From Beroe ovata (lineage: Eukaryota > Ctenophora > Nuda > Beroida > Beroidae): 15,693 nucleotides of DNA. The notes beneath the pieces were generated by a model that worked only from the letters and a program-made list of their open reading frames with translations, was not told the DNA's origin and ran no database searches. Numbering within the stretch: position 1 is the stretch's first letter; each line of letters starts with the position of its first letter. Shown here one piece after another: positions 8,301 through 15,072 of the stretch. The stretch is taken from the NCBI GenBank assembly GCA_946803715.1, contig CAMPET010000012.1, forward strand, positions 158,126-173,818. Reading direction: 5' to 3'. The position numbers and the translations under genes were made by a program.

Positions 8301-8462
8301 CTTTTGCAGAAAATGCAGTCTTCTATTTCTAAGTCAGGGCAAATTAATGAGTCCTTTGATAAAGAGATGAAGACAGTGCTTAAACAGATAGCTTCTTCCG
8401 AGCTGGCACTAAAATTCCCAGATCTATCTGCATTGACCAGGAAGGTTGTTTCTGATTTATGA
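5391..8462 (+). CDS. MYBBP1A: MYBBP1A / Pol5-family nucleolar protein, single exon
   Basis: This 1023-residue open frame resembles Myb-binding protein 1A (yeast Pol5), a nucleolar HEAT/ARM-like helical protein that acts in rRNA transcription and ribosome biogenesis and also as a transcriptional co-regulator. The N-terminal part matches the family (FYDLAEDEERCKNAISKL, then a WKRLVKGLSSNRKNARLGFS-type segment with leucine-rich helices). An Asp/Glu/Ser-rich acidic tract at about residues 626-703 is followed by a basic KKKKEKALKKVKM stretch and FKVKVLDLVEIIVK, in the order seen in vertebrate MYBBP1A. A second NLS-like KKKKQR lies near residue 846. The long lysine-rich C-terminal tail of vertebrate MYBBP1A (over 1300 residues) is absent. 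The frame can extend to an ATG at 5376, but an acceptor-like AG lies between. No intron is seen across 3 kb, which is unusual for an animal gene of this size. Confidence 0.85.
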   Translation: MENTSIMKVFYDLAEDEERCKNAISKLIQELKSENDVSLEYCWKRLVKGLSSNRKNARLGFSVALTQVLRSNPQLDSEEVYNFCKEVNLPCGQISNKEARDLYVGFSFCISSFYKSNRLLSNPEFCKKVLKEFLPIVLKDKLTVKDTVFKILMDILDGMDIEQLSSVVQILDPELKKGWESCTPERLALLSFFENKDSSLVSRLLKSHWNYSHLHHPHNYEKIGKVLQTLFCEEYLKPQLAVIIGQCISSPHFKCKKAMKYFFVLLHSGENKNTVAFTMAHFITHISEDSVEVVVSKVASVFLKKAHASSPKCIHHLTKCLIDRVALMKQSDLKLSLIKLFLSLYTDRNSCFYKILGSILPNVNSAETGEILVLLEASFIEPGEKLTEKQCTDFRNDCLSWLIDIIKQTPVKDVFQLAKFIFIYSYFEVKGPCPQFTNVKIPNVSISKETRSHGKTKFASCLKLLTSVSDKNVSTQKGTADDGRFWVYHLLSWSLSLVTDENFPMICDISTYSEWNDLWMVIDEIEAKAIDTRSCEDWAFELLFLHCGVLFFDDQDLIKVILNDAHHCYMKCKEDASQEWKTVFVDLLMSILSYESLMLRNIVGDCFRLICTDPKDDLMNIIMSALDSSETDDVDNDPEEPESGNESADNDTEDPDSDASESDVEEEEMSDNDSKGSGTEEVDNVMEDVNLSDADQEDLDKEDKVLSLAINELLDNKKYQIKKKKEKALKKVKMAHFKVKVLDLVEIIVKNVGITNVTITIIPSLLKLVASSSATNGPVYNKVLSIFKQVFALKDVNVEMTSGHELNPEIKKVLELLKRSSNKKTQSLALQSLFLICRVQLSCIGPKKKKQRLDQEELNNTEKVCLVFEPILRDFITNKNSKISKEALFQVIERFPVYRSIIVADTAAFLQGQLPTFSKMKGISVLQRVFSFSDEKSFEWQKDVISSVKAVLTVLIENGKSPHHIRECLKLLQKMQSSISKSGQINESFDKEMKTVLKQIASSELALKFPDLSALTRKVVSDL

Positions 8463-8794
8463 ACGATCATGGTTGGAGGATGAGGGTTATGGTTTTTGCA
8501 AATGGTTAATGTACATTGTACACAGTACATCATACCATTTTTGCATTCGCATTTTATCCTGATTTAACTAACTGTAATAATTTATTATTTTATTCTTTGG
8601 AAGAATTTCTTTTTATTGCTTAGCCACTCGATACCATTATTATGATGATAAGTTATTATGATATCCATTCTATTCTTCATTGGATGCATTCATTAATCTG
8701 ATCTAACATTCTAGGATAGAATTGAAGAAGCTACGTCCTAACTGGATTGTTTGGATCACGCTGTTCTCTAAGAACTGCATGTTATGCATCTGCA
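8463..8794 (+). other. Intercistronic gap MYBBP1A-ZGPAT
   Basis: This 332-bp, AT-rich stretch has no AATAAA or ATTAAA on the + strand. Acceptor-like sites are attctag (AG 8713-8714), preceded by atctaac, which resembles a branch site, and gttctctaag (AG 8771-8772). Two short upstream ORFs begin at ATGs 8779 and 8784. Confidence 0.6.
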
Positions 8795-10150
8795 ATGTCA
8801 AATATTTGTGATGTTGAAGCTAGTTTGGAAACATACAGTGATCAACTGAAGCATGTTAATAATGCCTTGCAAGATAAACCCGATGATCAAGAGCTCATGT
8901 CACTGAAGAGAGATCTTCAAGAAATAATCGCTATCACTGAGGAAGAATTGCTCAACCTCAAAAAATCTCAACTTCTCAGAAATCTGGAGGAAAAGGAAGA
9001 ATCTGATGAGAGTACAGATGATGGTATCGGTTCCCTTGTTGGTATGAAGTGTAGCATTCCTTACACAACAAAGTGGGGTCGTTTTCAACAGCAAAATTGT
9101 GTTATTTTATCCGCAGAGTATGCTGGAGAATCTGATATCAGAGTTAAGGTGATATTCCTAACACCATCATCAAAAGAAATGCTACCGTGCAAACAGAACT
9201 TGAATTCTGAGTGCAAATTTGACAAATGCAGATTCTCCCACGGTCATGAAGTGGACGTATCAGAGCTTTGTGAATATCAAGAGCCGAACTTTGAAAAATT
9301 CGAAAAAGGCAAGCGGTGTTTGTGCAAAAATGAAGATGGTCTATGGAGTCCAGGAACAGTGACCTCAGTTAATGTTAATGAAGTGTACATAAAATTGGAT
9401 GGAAGTAGTTGCGAAAATCCATTCTCCTATGAAGACTTGTTCCCTCTTCAAAGTTGTAATGATTGGTTCAGTGATCCAGATTCGTCCTTAGAAGCTTCAG
9501 TTATGAGTGGCCAGGCATTCTCAAAATCACAAAGTCTGAATTTTGGAGAGTGGGAGAAACACACAAACTCATTTGGTTCAAAGATGCTCTTAAAAATGGG
9601 TTACACGCCAGGATGCGGGCTTGGAATAAGAAAGGACGGAATACTTGAGCCTATTAAAGCAGATGTCATTCCACCTGGTGTTTCGTTGGACACTGTCAAG
9701 CAGATGAGGGAAAAGAATCTTATCAGAACAGTCTACAAGTTGAATGTCATCCTCAAGAAAAAACATGAGCTTAACTCAAATCTCAAAGATATGAAATCAA
9801 GAAAATCGAAATCTATGTTTCAAGTAATAAACAGTGTTATGAAAAGCAGAGCAGTAAAACAAAAGCATGTAGATTGTCCTAAGAACAAAAAATCGCTGAA
9901 CAAAGTAGCAGATAAAACAGTCAGGGTAAAAAGTGTTTCACTGGAAAACGACATAATTCGATGCAAACAGAGACTCTCAAATCTTCAACAGTCATTGAGT
10001 CGTAATAAGAATGACACTCTTCATTGCACAAGAGTACGGAATAAAATTAAGGAAGAAACCGAAGAGCTGGCAACTCTTGAAAGGCGGCAAGAAGCAGTTG
10101 AAAAAGAGATTAAGTTCAGAAATGACAAGAAAAAGCTTAAGATTTTTTGA
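8795..10150 (+). CDS. ZGPAT: ZGPAT-like CCCH zinc finger and G-patch protein, single exon
   Basis: This 451-residue protein has the full domain order of ZGPAT (ZIP), a nuclear protein known in mammals as a transcriptional repressor recruiting NuRD; its G-patch suggests a helicase or RNA partner. It has an N-terminal coiled coil (about 5-65, ending ELLNLKKSQLL), then a CCCH zinc finger at 132-149, C-x7-C-x4-C-x3-H within CKFDKCRFSHGH; the usual middle spacing is x5, so it is one residue short. A Tudor/Agenet-like segment follows (about 168-215, KRCLCKNEDGLWSPGTV), then a G-patch (about 257-300, GSKMLLKMGYTPGCGLG) and a C-terminal coiled coil (about 382-445) with a lysine-rich end. The start is the ATG at 8795; the frame is open upstream to a TTG at 8747 but without an in-frame ATG. 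Vertebrate ZGPAT genes have introns; this one has none. Confidence 0.88.
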   Translation: MSNICDVEASLETYSDQLKHVNNALQDKPDDQELMSLKRDLQEIIAITEEELLNLKKSQLLRNLEEKEESDESTDDGIGSLVGMKCSIPYTTKWGRFQQQNCVILSAEYAGESDIRVKVIFLTPSSKEMLPCKQNLNSECKFDKCRFSHGHEVDVSELCEYQEPNFEKFEKGKRCLCKNEDGLWSPGTVTSVNVNEVYIKLDGSSCENPFSYEDLFPLQSCNDWFSDPDSSLEASVMSGQAFSKSQSLNFGEWEKHTNSFGSKMLLKMGYTPGCGLGIRKDGILEPIKADVIPPGVSLDTVKQMREKNLIRTVYKLNVILKKKHELNSNLKDMKSRKSKSMFQVINSVMKSRAVKQKHVDCPKNKKSLNKVADKTVRVKSVSLENDIIRCKQRLSNLQQSLSRNKNDTLHCTRVRNKIKEETEELATLERRQEAVEKEIKFRNDKKKLKIF

Positions 10151-10550
10151 ATTCTGTCCTTCGTTTGTATCAGCTTAAAGGTCATATAAGTTTGAGAATG
10201 GGAATTGTCTGGTATCAGGGCATTGGCAAGCACCGCAGCCACGGAAAAATGGGCGTGGTCCCGGCCCGGAAGGCCGAGGACAGTGTTGTTTCGAACACAT
10301 ATAGGACATAGGTATACGCTTTACAACATTATTATGCAGTTATACCTCTGATTGTAATTACCTACGAGTCTTCGAGATGAATGACAATATACTTTATTCC
10401 ACGATTATTTCATACTTGTTATTGATACAGTGATGTACAATTTGATAATTTATGGAGTTTGATTATGAGAAAATACTTGATTAATTGAGTGATTGATCTT
10501 CAATTGACTTCAATTGACTTCCTTGACATAACAGTTAATTCCTATCAGAA
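10151..10550 (+). other. Intercistronic gap ZGPAT-TMEM50
   Basis: This 400-bp gap is AT-rich apart from a GC-rich patch at about 10230-10280 and has no AATAAA or ATTAAA on the + strand. It ends in cagttaattcctatcag with the AG at 10547-10548, two bases before the next ATG. Before that is a 10-bp direct repeat, caattgactt, at 10501 and 10511. Confidence 0.6.
10239..10280 (+). other. Paired GC-rich hairpins in the intercistronic gap
   Basis: Two adjacent stem-loops can be drawn: CCACG/CGTGG around gaaaaatggg (10239-10258), then TCC-CGGCC/GGCCG-a-GGA around cggaa (10259-10280). The first also contains GGGCGTGG, similar to KLF/Sp boxes, so an internal promoter is an alternative to an RNA structure. 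No function can be assigned from sequence alone. Confidence 0.35.
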
Positions 10551-11039
10551 ATGAGTGGATGTTTAGACAATGTGAGCTGCAGTGATTTCTTCTCTAACCT
10601 CGCACTCGACAGTGATTGGTTGTCTGAACGCCGGAATGCCATATCGTCTATCCTGGCTGGGTGTCTGTTTTCAATAGGTTGGTGGATCGCGATTGATGTC
10701 GGAGCTATTGACTCATCTACCTTTAATAATGCATACTGGGCTTGTGGTGTCTTTGGAACAATCGGCTTGTTCATGGTCAATGCTGTCTCGAACTCACAAT
10801 TAAGGGGCGATGCTTATGTTCCTGGTATTATGGGAGTTGCTGGAACCAGAGTATGGATGGTCATAGGATTCCTCTGTTCTTTTGGATCACTCATTGGCGC
10901 TGCTTACATTTTGTTTGGCGAATATGTCTACGGAAAGATAAAGCCATCCTATCCAGGCACGGGATTTTTCATGCAAAATCTTCTGATATTTATTGCAACC
11001 ATGCTGTTTAAATTTGGGAGAGTTGAAGATGCTTACTGA
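10551..11039 (+). CDS. TMEM50: TMEM50A/B-like four-pass membrane protein, single exon
   Basis: This 162-residue protein matches the TMEM50 (UPF0220) family along its length, close to the 157-158 residues of human TMEM50A/B. It shares the start MSG, the RRNAISSILAG segment, GWWIAID, ACGVFGTIGLFMVNAVSN, RGDAY, GFLCSFGSLIGAAYILFG, and the ending FKFGRVED. Four hydrophobic segments lie at about 31-50, 62-80, 101-123 and 138-155. Mammalian family members are in the endosecretory membranes, and TMEM50B is linked to ER/Golgi; the molecular role is unknown. Residues 11-22 add a few residues compared with human. An acceptor-like AG lies two bases before the ATG. Confidence 0.93.
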   Translation: MSGCLDNVSCSDFFSNLALDSDWLSERRNAISSILAGCLFSIGWWIAIDVGAIDSSTFNNAYWACGVFGTIGLFMVNAVSNSQLRGDAYVPGIMGVAGTRVWMVIGFLCSFGSLIGAAYILFGEYVYGKIKPSYPGTGFFMQNLLIFIATMLFKFGRVEDAY

Positions 11040-11434
11040 AGGAATATTGCTGCAGTTCTTGTTGAATCAGAGCACATGGGGTATTAGAGAGATTGCCATG
11101 ACTATTTCTTGATACTAATATTGCTTCATACATTTTATTTGAAATAAGAAATGCTTAGAAATGTATATAATATATCATAAGATTAATGAATTGCTGAAAG
11201 TCTTCATAAGGCTATATTTGTACTATTGAAAGGTGTTTCAAGACTCTAACCTTATACCTAAGACCGAAATGTTATTGATATTCACTATTCAGTTAACAGT
11301 TATAGTTGTGCGGTGCTTGTTATGTTTGCAATTATTTTGTCGAATTTTGTTTTATTTCATACAGTTCATAGTTAGTCTTTGAAAATCATCGAATTTCTCT
11401 TTTGTTTGATGAGCATCAAAAGTCGTTATTCAGC
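11040..11434 (+). other. Intercistronic gap TMEM50-SMYD4-like
   Basis: This 395-bp AT-rich gap has no AATAAA or ATTAAA on the + strand. It contains a T-rich tract ending tttatttcatacag (AG 11363-11364), the best polypyrimidine-AG in the cluster. A second AG at 11432-11433 (cgttattcag) lies one base before the next ATG. Confidence 0.6.
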
Positions 11435-12805
11435 ATGGCTACATTTCTGGAGTGTATTGAAGTAAGAGCGTCTCCGGAAAAAGGGCGATATATCATTGCT
11501 GCCACAGACATACCACCAAACACCGTCATTTTGAGGGACAGACCCTTTGCATCAGTCAGCAAATTTGCTCAGTTTTGTTCAGAGTGTTTTGACAGACTAG
11601 CTACGCTTGGGGAGAGCCATCCATTCCTTTGCACAAATTGCGGAGACGATCACAACAAGTATGCATTCGCTCCCGGTACAAAAAGTCTTGTTGTTCTCTG
11701 TTATATTGTCGCTACCAGGGTATTCGATGATCCAGACTTTTCTGTTTCAACTTATTTGGAGTTGACCAAAGTTGAACATGTTAGAAAAGATAGGACTCTT
11801 GATGGGAGCAATTTCGCGGCAATTGCCCAACTTGTAGCACGGGATCTAGAGGTTGATTCAGGTGATATCAAGCAAGTATGTGATTTGTTAGAGCACTCAA
11901 ACAACAGATTGTCACGAAGAGAAATGGAAATTGTTGTTAGACATATCTTCTCTACATTTCCCTGCAATGTTCAGGGTATCACATGTCTGGAGGAAAGGGG
12001 AGCAGGAACTTTCACTGAAAAACGTATTGCTAGTGCCATCTATCCTACACTAGCTTTGATGAATCATTCATGCTCTGCAAACACAAGGATACATTTTGAA
12101 AAGTCAGTAGTTGTGGTGACCACAACAAGCCACATCGAGGCAGGAGAGGAGGTTTTCCACAACTATGGACCTAACACTCTTCATCATTCCTGGGAAAAGA
12201 GGCAAGAATCTTTGCAATTTCAGTACGGTTTCACTTGTGATTGTACTGCATGTTCAGTGGGGAGGGATCGAGAATTGGCCCTATCATTGAAGTGTAAAGA
12301 ATGTGGGTCATCCGTGACTGTGTATGATGGACATATAGTCAGGTGCCAGACATGCGACCACAGGAGCAGTGTGCAGCATTACAATGATATCGCCAACGAT
12401 ATCTGCGCAAAATTATCACTCATGTGTGCTGGACCCAGCCTGACTGATATTGGACTGATTGATGCTGTTGTCAGTGACATACAATCGATCTATTCATCGC
12501 ATAACCCCATGTTAGGGAATGTATTGGATTCCTGTGCTTCACTCTATGAGATGAGCGGGAAGTGGGATGAAGCAATCAACTGTTCCTCATTGAGTTGTGA
12601 CATTGTCAAATCAAAGGTAGGGCCCTGGTCGTTGACGCATGCTCTAGAAATGTTGAAACTTTGTCTGCTGAAGATTAGATCTGGGAGAAGTGATTATGAG
12701 CTTGTCAGCGATGTGAAGGCAGTGTTAAACACAGTGGAGTTCTCCAAGATTCATGATGCACAGAGCATTGCGATCTTGAGGCGATTCTTGCATAATTGTA
12801 GCTGA
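11435..12805 (+). CDS. SMYD4-like SET-domain protein with reduced MYND, single exon
   Basis: This 456-residue protein resembles the C-terminal two thirds of SMYD4, a SET-MYND lysine methyltransferase-type protein. The split SET domain begins with EKGRYIIAATDIPPNT. Cys pairs at 48/51 and about 66/69 occupy the MYND position, but the second half (CS..C...H...C) is missing. Key SET motifs are NHSC at 210-213 (ALMNHSCSANT) and GEEVFHNYGP with the conserved Tyr at about 244. The post-SET Cys cluster CDCTAC is at 268-273. A CKEC...CQTC pair follows, as in vertebrate SMYD4, then helical TPR-like repeats to the end. The roughly 230-residue N-terminal TPR block of human SMYD4 (about 800 residues) is absent. 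The ATG at 11435 is chosen over the open TTG at 11402 because it starts the SET homology. Substrate unknown; NHSC and Tyr suggest it may be active. Confidence 0.8.
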   Translation: MATFLECIEVRASPEKGRYIIAATDIPPNTVILRDRPFASVSKFAQFCSECFDRLATLGESHPFLCTNCGDDHNKYAFAPGTKSLVVLCYIVATRVFDDPDFSVSTYLELTKVEHVRKDRTLDGSNFAAIAQLVARDLEVDSGDIKQVCDLLEHSNNRLSRREMEIVVRHIFSTFPCNVQGITCLEERGAGTFTEKRIASAIYPTLALMNHSCSANTRIHFEKSVVVVTTTSHIEAGEEVFHNYGPNTLHHSWEKRQESLQFQYGFTCDCTACSVGRDRELALSLKCKECGSSVTVYDGHIVRCQTCDHRSSVQHYNDIANDICAKLSLMCAGPSLTDIGLIDAVVSDIQSIYSSHNPMLGNVLDSCASLYEMSGKWDEAINCSSLSCDIVKSKVGPWSLTHALEMLKLCLLKIRSGRSDYELVSDVKAVLNTVEFSKIHDAQSIAILRRFLHNCS

Positions 12806-12905
12806 AAATATGAGTGTTTTATGATTCTCTCTCATGAATTATTCCACATCATTTATAGCGTTCAATTTCGCGACCTAATTATTCTAACCACATCCAATAT
12901 TAGGT
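12806..12905 (+). promoter_or_regulatory. 100-bp intercistronic spacer with acceptor-like AG
   Basis: Only 100 bp separate the SMYD4-like stop from the next ATG. The spacer ends attattctaaccacatcc then aatattag, with AG at 12902-12903 two bases before the ATG and a branch-site-like ttctaac about 20 bases upstream. It has no AATAAA, no TATA box, and only two GT dinucleotides in poor donor contexts. This is the strongest single piece of evidence for trans-splicing in the cluster. Confidence 0.55.
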
Positions 12906-13361
12906 ATGTCACCACAACACAGTTTCCTACTGTTGTCAGCACTAGTGTTTACCGCGGTGACTGCAGAGATAAAACCGTGTCCTGGCGACACTCGGGGTGA
13001 CAAGCGATGTAACCATGACAGCACACACAGAGTATGTGCTAAGATTGGACTCGAGAAAACCTCATTCTGGTCCTCTACTGGGCAGAATAGTTGGTGTGGA
13101 AGTATTGGTCACTACGGTGGTGAGCATGGAGATGAACCGAGGTGCCCACCGGAGGAACCCTCTTGGTGTATCTGTAAGTGGGCCACAGCAAGCTGGATCA
13201 GTCACGAGGGATGCAACGAAAATGTGGAATTTGATTGTGAAGCCACTGATGTATGCGATTTGAAGAAATCGTACACCGATTATTCTCATGACCTCACAGT
13301 GGCACACGAGTGTATGGAAAAGAAGTGCCCGACCCAATGGAATGCGTGTCCTTCAGCATAA
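12906..13361 (+). CDS. Small secreted Cys-rich protein (DUF2237-like?), single exon
   Basis: This 151-residue protein starts with a signal peptide ([20 protein letters not shown], predicted cut after residue 20). The mature part has 13 Cys, an odd number, so one may be free or the protein may pair. Recognisable phrases are [44 protein letters not shown] and HECMEKKC. The order D..H.VCA ... WC.C ... ATD/ATH ... SL.DL resembles DUF2237, a family of unknown function mostly known from bacteria and protists; this is from memory and tentative. It is probably exported through the secretory pathway. It is the last gene of the cluster and the only one followed closely by poly(A) signals. Confidence 0.75.
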   Translation: MSPQHSFLLLSALVFTAVTAEIKPCPGDTRGDKRCNHDSTHRVCAKIGLEKTSFWSSTGQNSWCGSIGHYGGEHGDEPRCPPEEPSWCICKWATASWISHEGCNENVEFDCEATDVCDLKKSYTDYSHDLTVAHECMEKKCPTQWNACPSA

Positions 13362-13411
13362 ATTGTTACAGCGTCCCGGGTTAGTGCATGTCTTGGTTAT
13401 TTTAGTTAGTT

Positions 13412-13417
13412 ATTAAA
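13412..13417 (+). terminator. ATTAAA poly(A) signal after the last cluster gene
   Basis: ATTAAA lies 51 bp after the stop codon of the Cys-rich gene and is followed by a T-rich stretch (cttttcttgggaaattttg). It is the first recognisable poly(A) hexamer after the start of the five-gene cluster in the gaps and tails I read. Confidence 0.55.
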
Positions 13418-13750
13418 CAGTAACTTTTCTTGGGAAATTTTGTATTTCGTTAAATCATTCATTTATATCTATAAATTTCGTGACCCATTTTCATTTAATT
13501 CTAATCTGCATTCATCAACTGCTCGTTCATGTGAGTTATTTGATCTGTTTCATTGTGCTGGGTCTTTGGTTATTGAACTAAGTGTACATTCGTCCAATGA
13601 GCCAGTCACAATCCCTGAATGCGTATGCGTACGGCGCATGCTCTGATTCATGAGACCGTTAGCATTTTCACGCGCGTACGTACTTCTGGATTTGTAGCTT
13701 TACGGCATCCTGGTGAAAAGCTGTTCACCAAAACACGAGCACGTATGTGT

Positions 13751-13759
13751 TTTAATAAA
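13751..13759. terminator. Bidirectional poly(A) motif TTTAATAAA
   Basis: TTTAATAAA reads as AATAAA on the + strand (13754-13759) and ATTAAA on the - strand (13756-13751). It lies between convergent genes: about 390 bp after the + strand cluster and about 450 bp after the - strand gene, so it could serve either or both. Confidence 0.4.
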
Positions 13760-14206
13760 CCTGAACACAACCCCTTTGTCATCAGCCAACTTTTATACAT
13801 ACCTCACCTCATGATGATGAATCGAACTATAACCTTACATTTCAATAGGACGAATGTAGAAGCAAATGGATAGTGGATACATTTTTCAAACCGGCACCTG
13901 CTAAAAAGGTACATGTACATTGTAGTTGTACAAATTGATTGATTATTGATATTCCCGAATGAGTCATCGATTCAATGAATTGAAATGGAAACTGTTTTCT
14001 GACAAGTTATTAAGTGAGACACGAGTTCCAGCTCTGTACAGTTCATGTAAAAAAGTAAAAATCTGATCCCATCTCCAATACCAGCAGTTCCGCTGAACCT
14101 CAGTGATAGATAACTTAGCCTTTTTGTTCCTTTGAAATCTGAACCCCCTATTGGGAGTGCATCAGGCAATCATAACAAATAGGTGTTCAAACTTGAGTGT
14201 GAGTCT

Positions 14207-15057
14207 CTATGTCAGACTAAAGAAAACAGAGAATACCACAATGAGAAATACAACGAGGACTGCCACCAAATTCGCCGTTGCCTGAAGAGATTGCAATTGT
14301 GATAATTTGATGCAATGCCCCATTAAAATAATTTTACAAGATGAGTTAGTAAACCAAAGTGCTTAAATAAGAGCAAAGTGAGAGTAAGTGAGATACGAAG
14401 CTTTGATGAGAAAATCGTCACCTTGTTATCTGAATAGTGATCATCTTCCTCATCTACACTGTTGATATCCACCTTCTTGGAATTGTATAGCGTCAAGAGA
14501 CGTGCCATGTCACTTTCTGATATTGCCTGCAATGCATTCATTACCCGTACAAATCAAGGACGCTGTAACGTGATTCAGAACCATTGTGATCCCTCCCGAA
14601 GATCCCAATAATGATGTTACCTCTATTTCAGTAGATCTATTGGACGATGCACTGGAGTGCCGAGATGCTACGGAAGTCCGGCGGTTTAGATCCGCCACGG
14701 AACATCGCCTGTACGCGTTGCTAGTAGGGATGGCGAACTCTGAGGGTTGCCCTGGCGACGGTGGTGGCAGTGGCACTACAGAAGACTTCCTCCTGATTCC
14801 ACTTCCTGGGTGAGTGTTATAAATGAGGGAGGGGTGCTATTTCCAGTGTGAGACATGAGGGTTGGGCTGGGAATATAGGGAATTGACGTGGGATTACAGC
14901 AACTGTGTGCTAAATACTCACCGGGAGCAGAATTGAGTGGTGTCTCACCGACTGTGAGGCGTCTATGAGAAGATCCAGTATTTAGTCGTCTTGCCATCAT
15001 TGGTAAACTGTCTGTGATTGACAGTACACTGGAATATGTTGTTTCGGTGTCACACAT
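14207..15057 (-). CDS. Ser-rich tail-anchored membrane protein, four exons
   Basis: The gene was rebuilt on the - strand from four exons: 15057-14922, 14805-14621, 14526-14422 and 14281-14207. Donors are CCCG|GTGAGT, GAG|GTAACA and AAG|GTGACG; acceptors are acccag|GA, attgcag|GCA and cttcag|GCA. Phases match throughout (1, 0, 0), and the total is 501 nt, exactly 166 residues and TAG. The start is the ATG at 15057 (MCDTETTYSS). The product has a hydrophilic Ser/Arg/Pro-rich body (RRKSS, PLPPPSPG, VASRHSSASSNRS), a short helical, acidic segment (ESDMARLLTLYNSKK, then EEDDHYSDNK) and a C-terminal hydrophobic stretch in the last exon (ANLVAVLVVFLIVVFSVFF), ending four residues later. The absence of a signal peptide and the very short luminal end suggest a tail-anchored protein. 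I do not recognise the family. An AG at 15067-15066, eight bases before the ATG, could be a cis or trans acceptor. Confidence 0.75.
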
Positions 15058-15072
15058 GATAATAGCTGTCAA

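Larger units (their letters stand above)
13362..14206. other. Convergent intergenic region
   Basis: This 845-bp region lies between the 3' ends of the + strand cluster and the - strand gene. It holds the two poly(A) signals listed separately. Short open frames on both strands (for example 13619-13873) have no recognisable domains and biased composition, so I do not call them genes. Confidence 0.5.

Noticed and set aside
8747-8794. N-terminal extension of the ZGPAT-like frame from TTG 8747
   Set aside because: It has no ATG, and the extra 16 residues have no family similarity; homology begins after the ATG at 8795.
5391-13361. Explanation of the intronless genes as tandem processed retrogenes
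   Set aside because: Five different housekeeping-type genes in the same orientation without poly(A) tails or target duplications make independent retroposition unlikely; intron loss within an operon fits better.
13619-13873. 84-codon + strand open frame after the cluster
   Set aside because: It spans the AATAAA motif, has no similarity I recognise and no splice acceptor near its start, so it is probably 3' flanking sequence.
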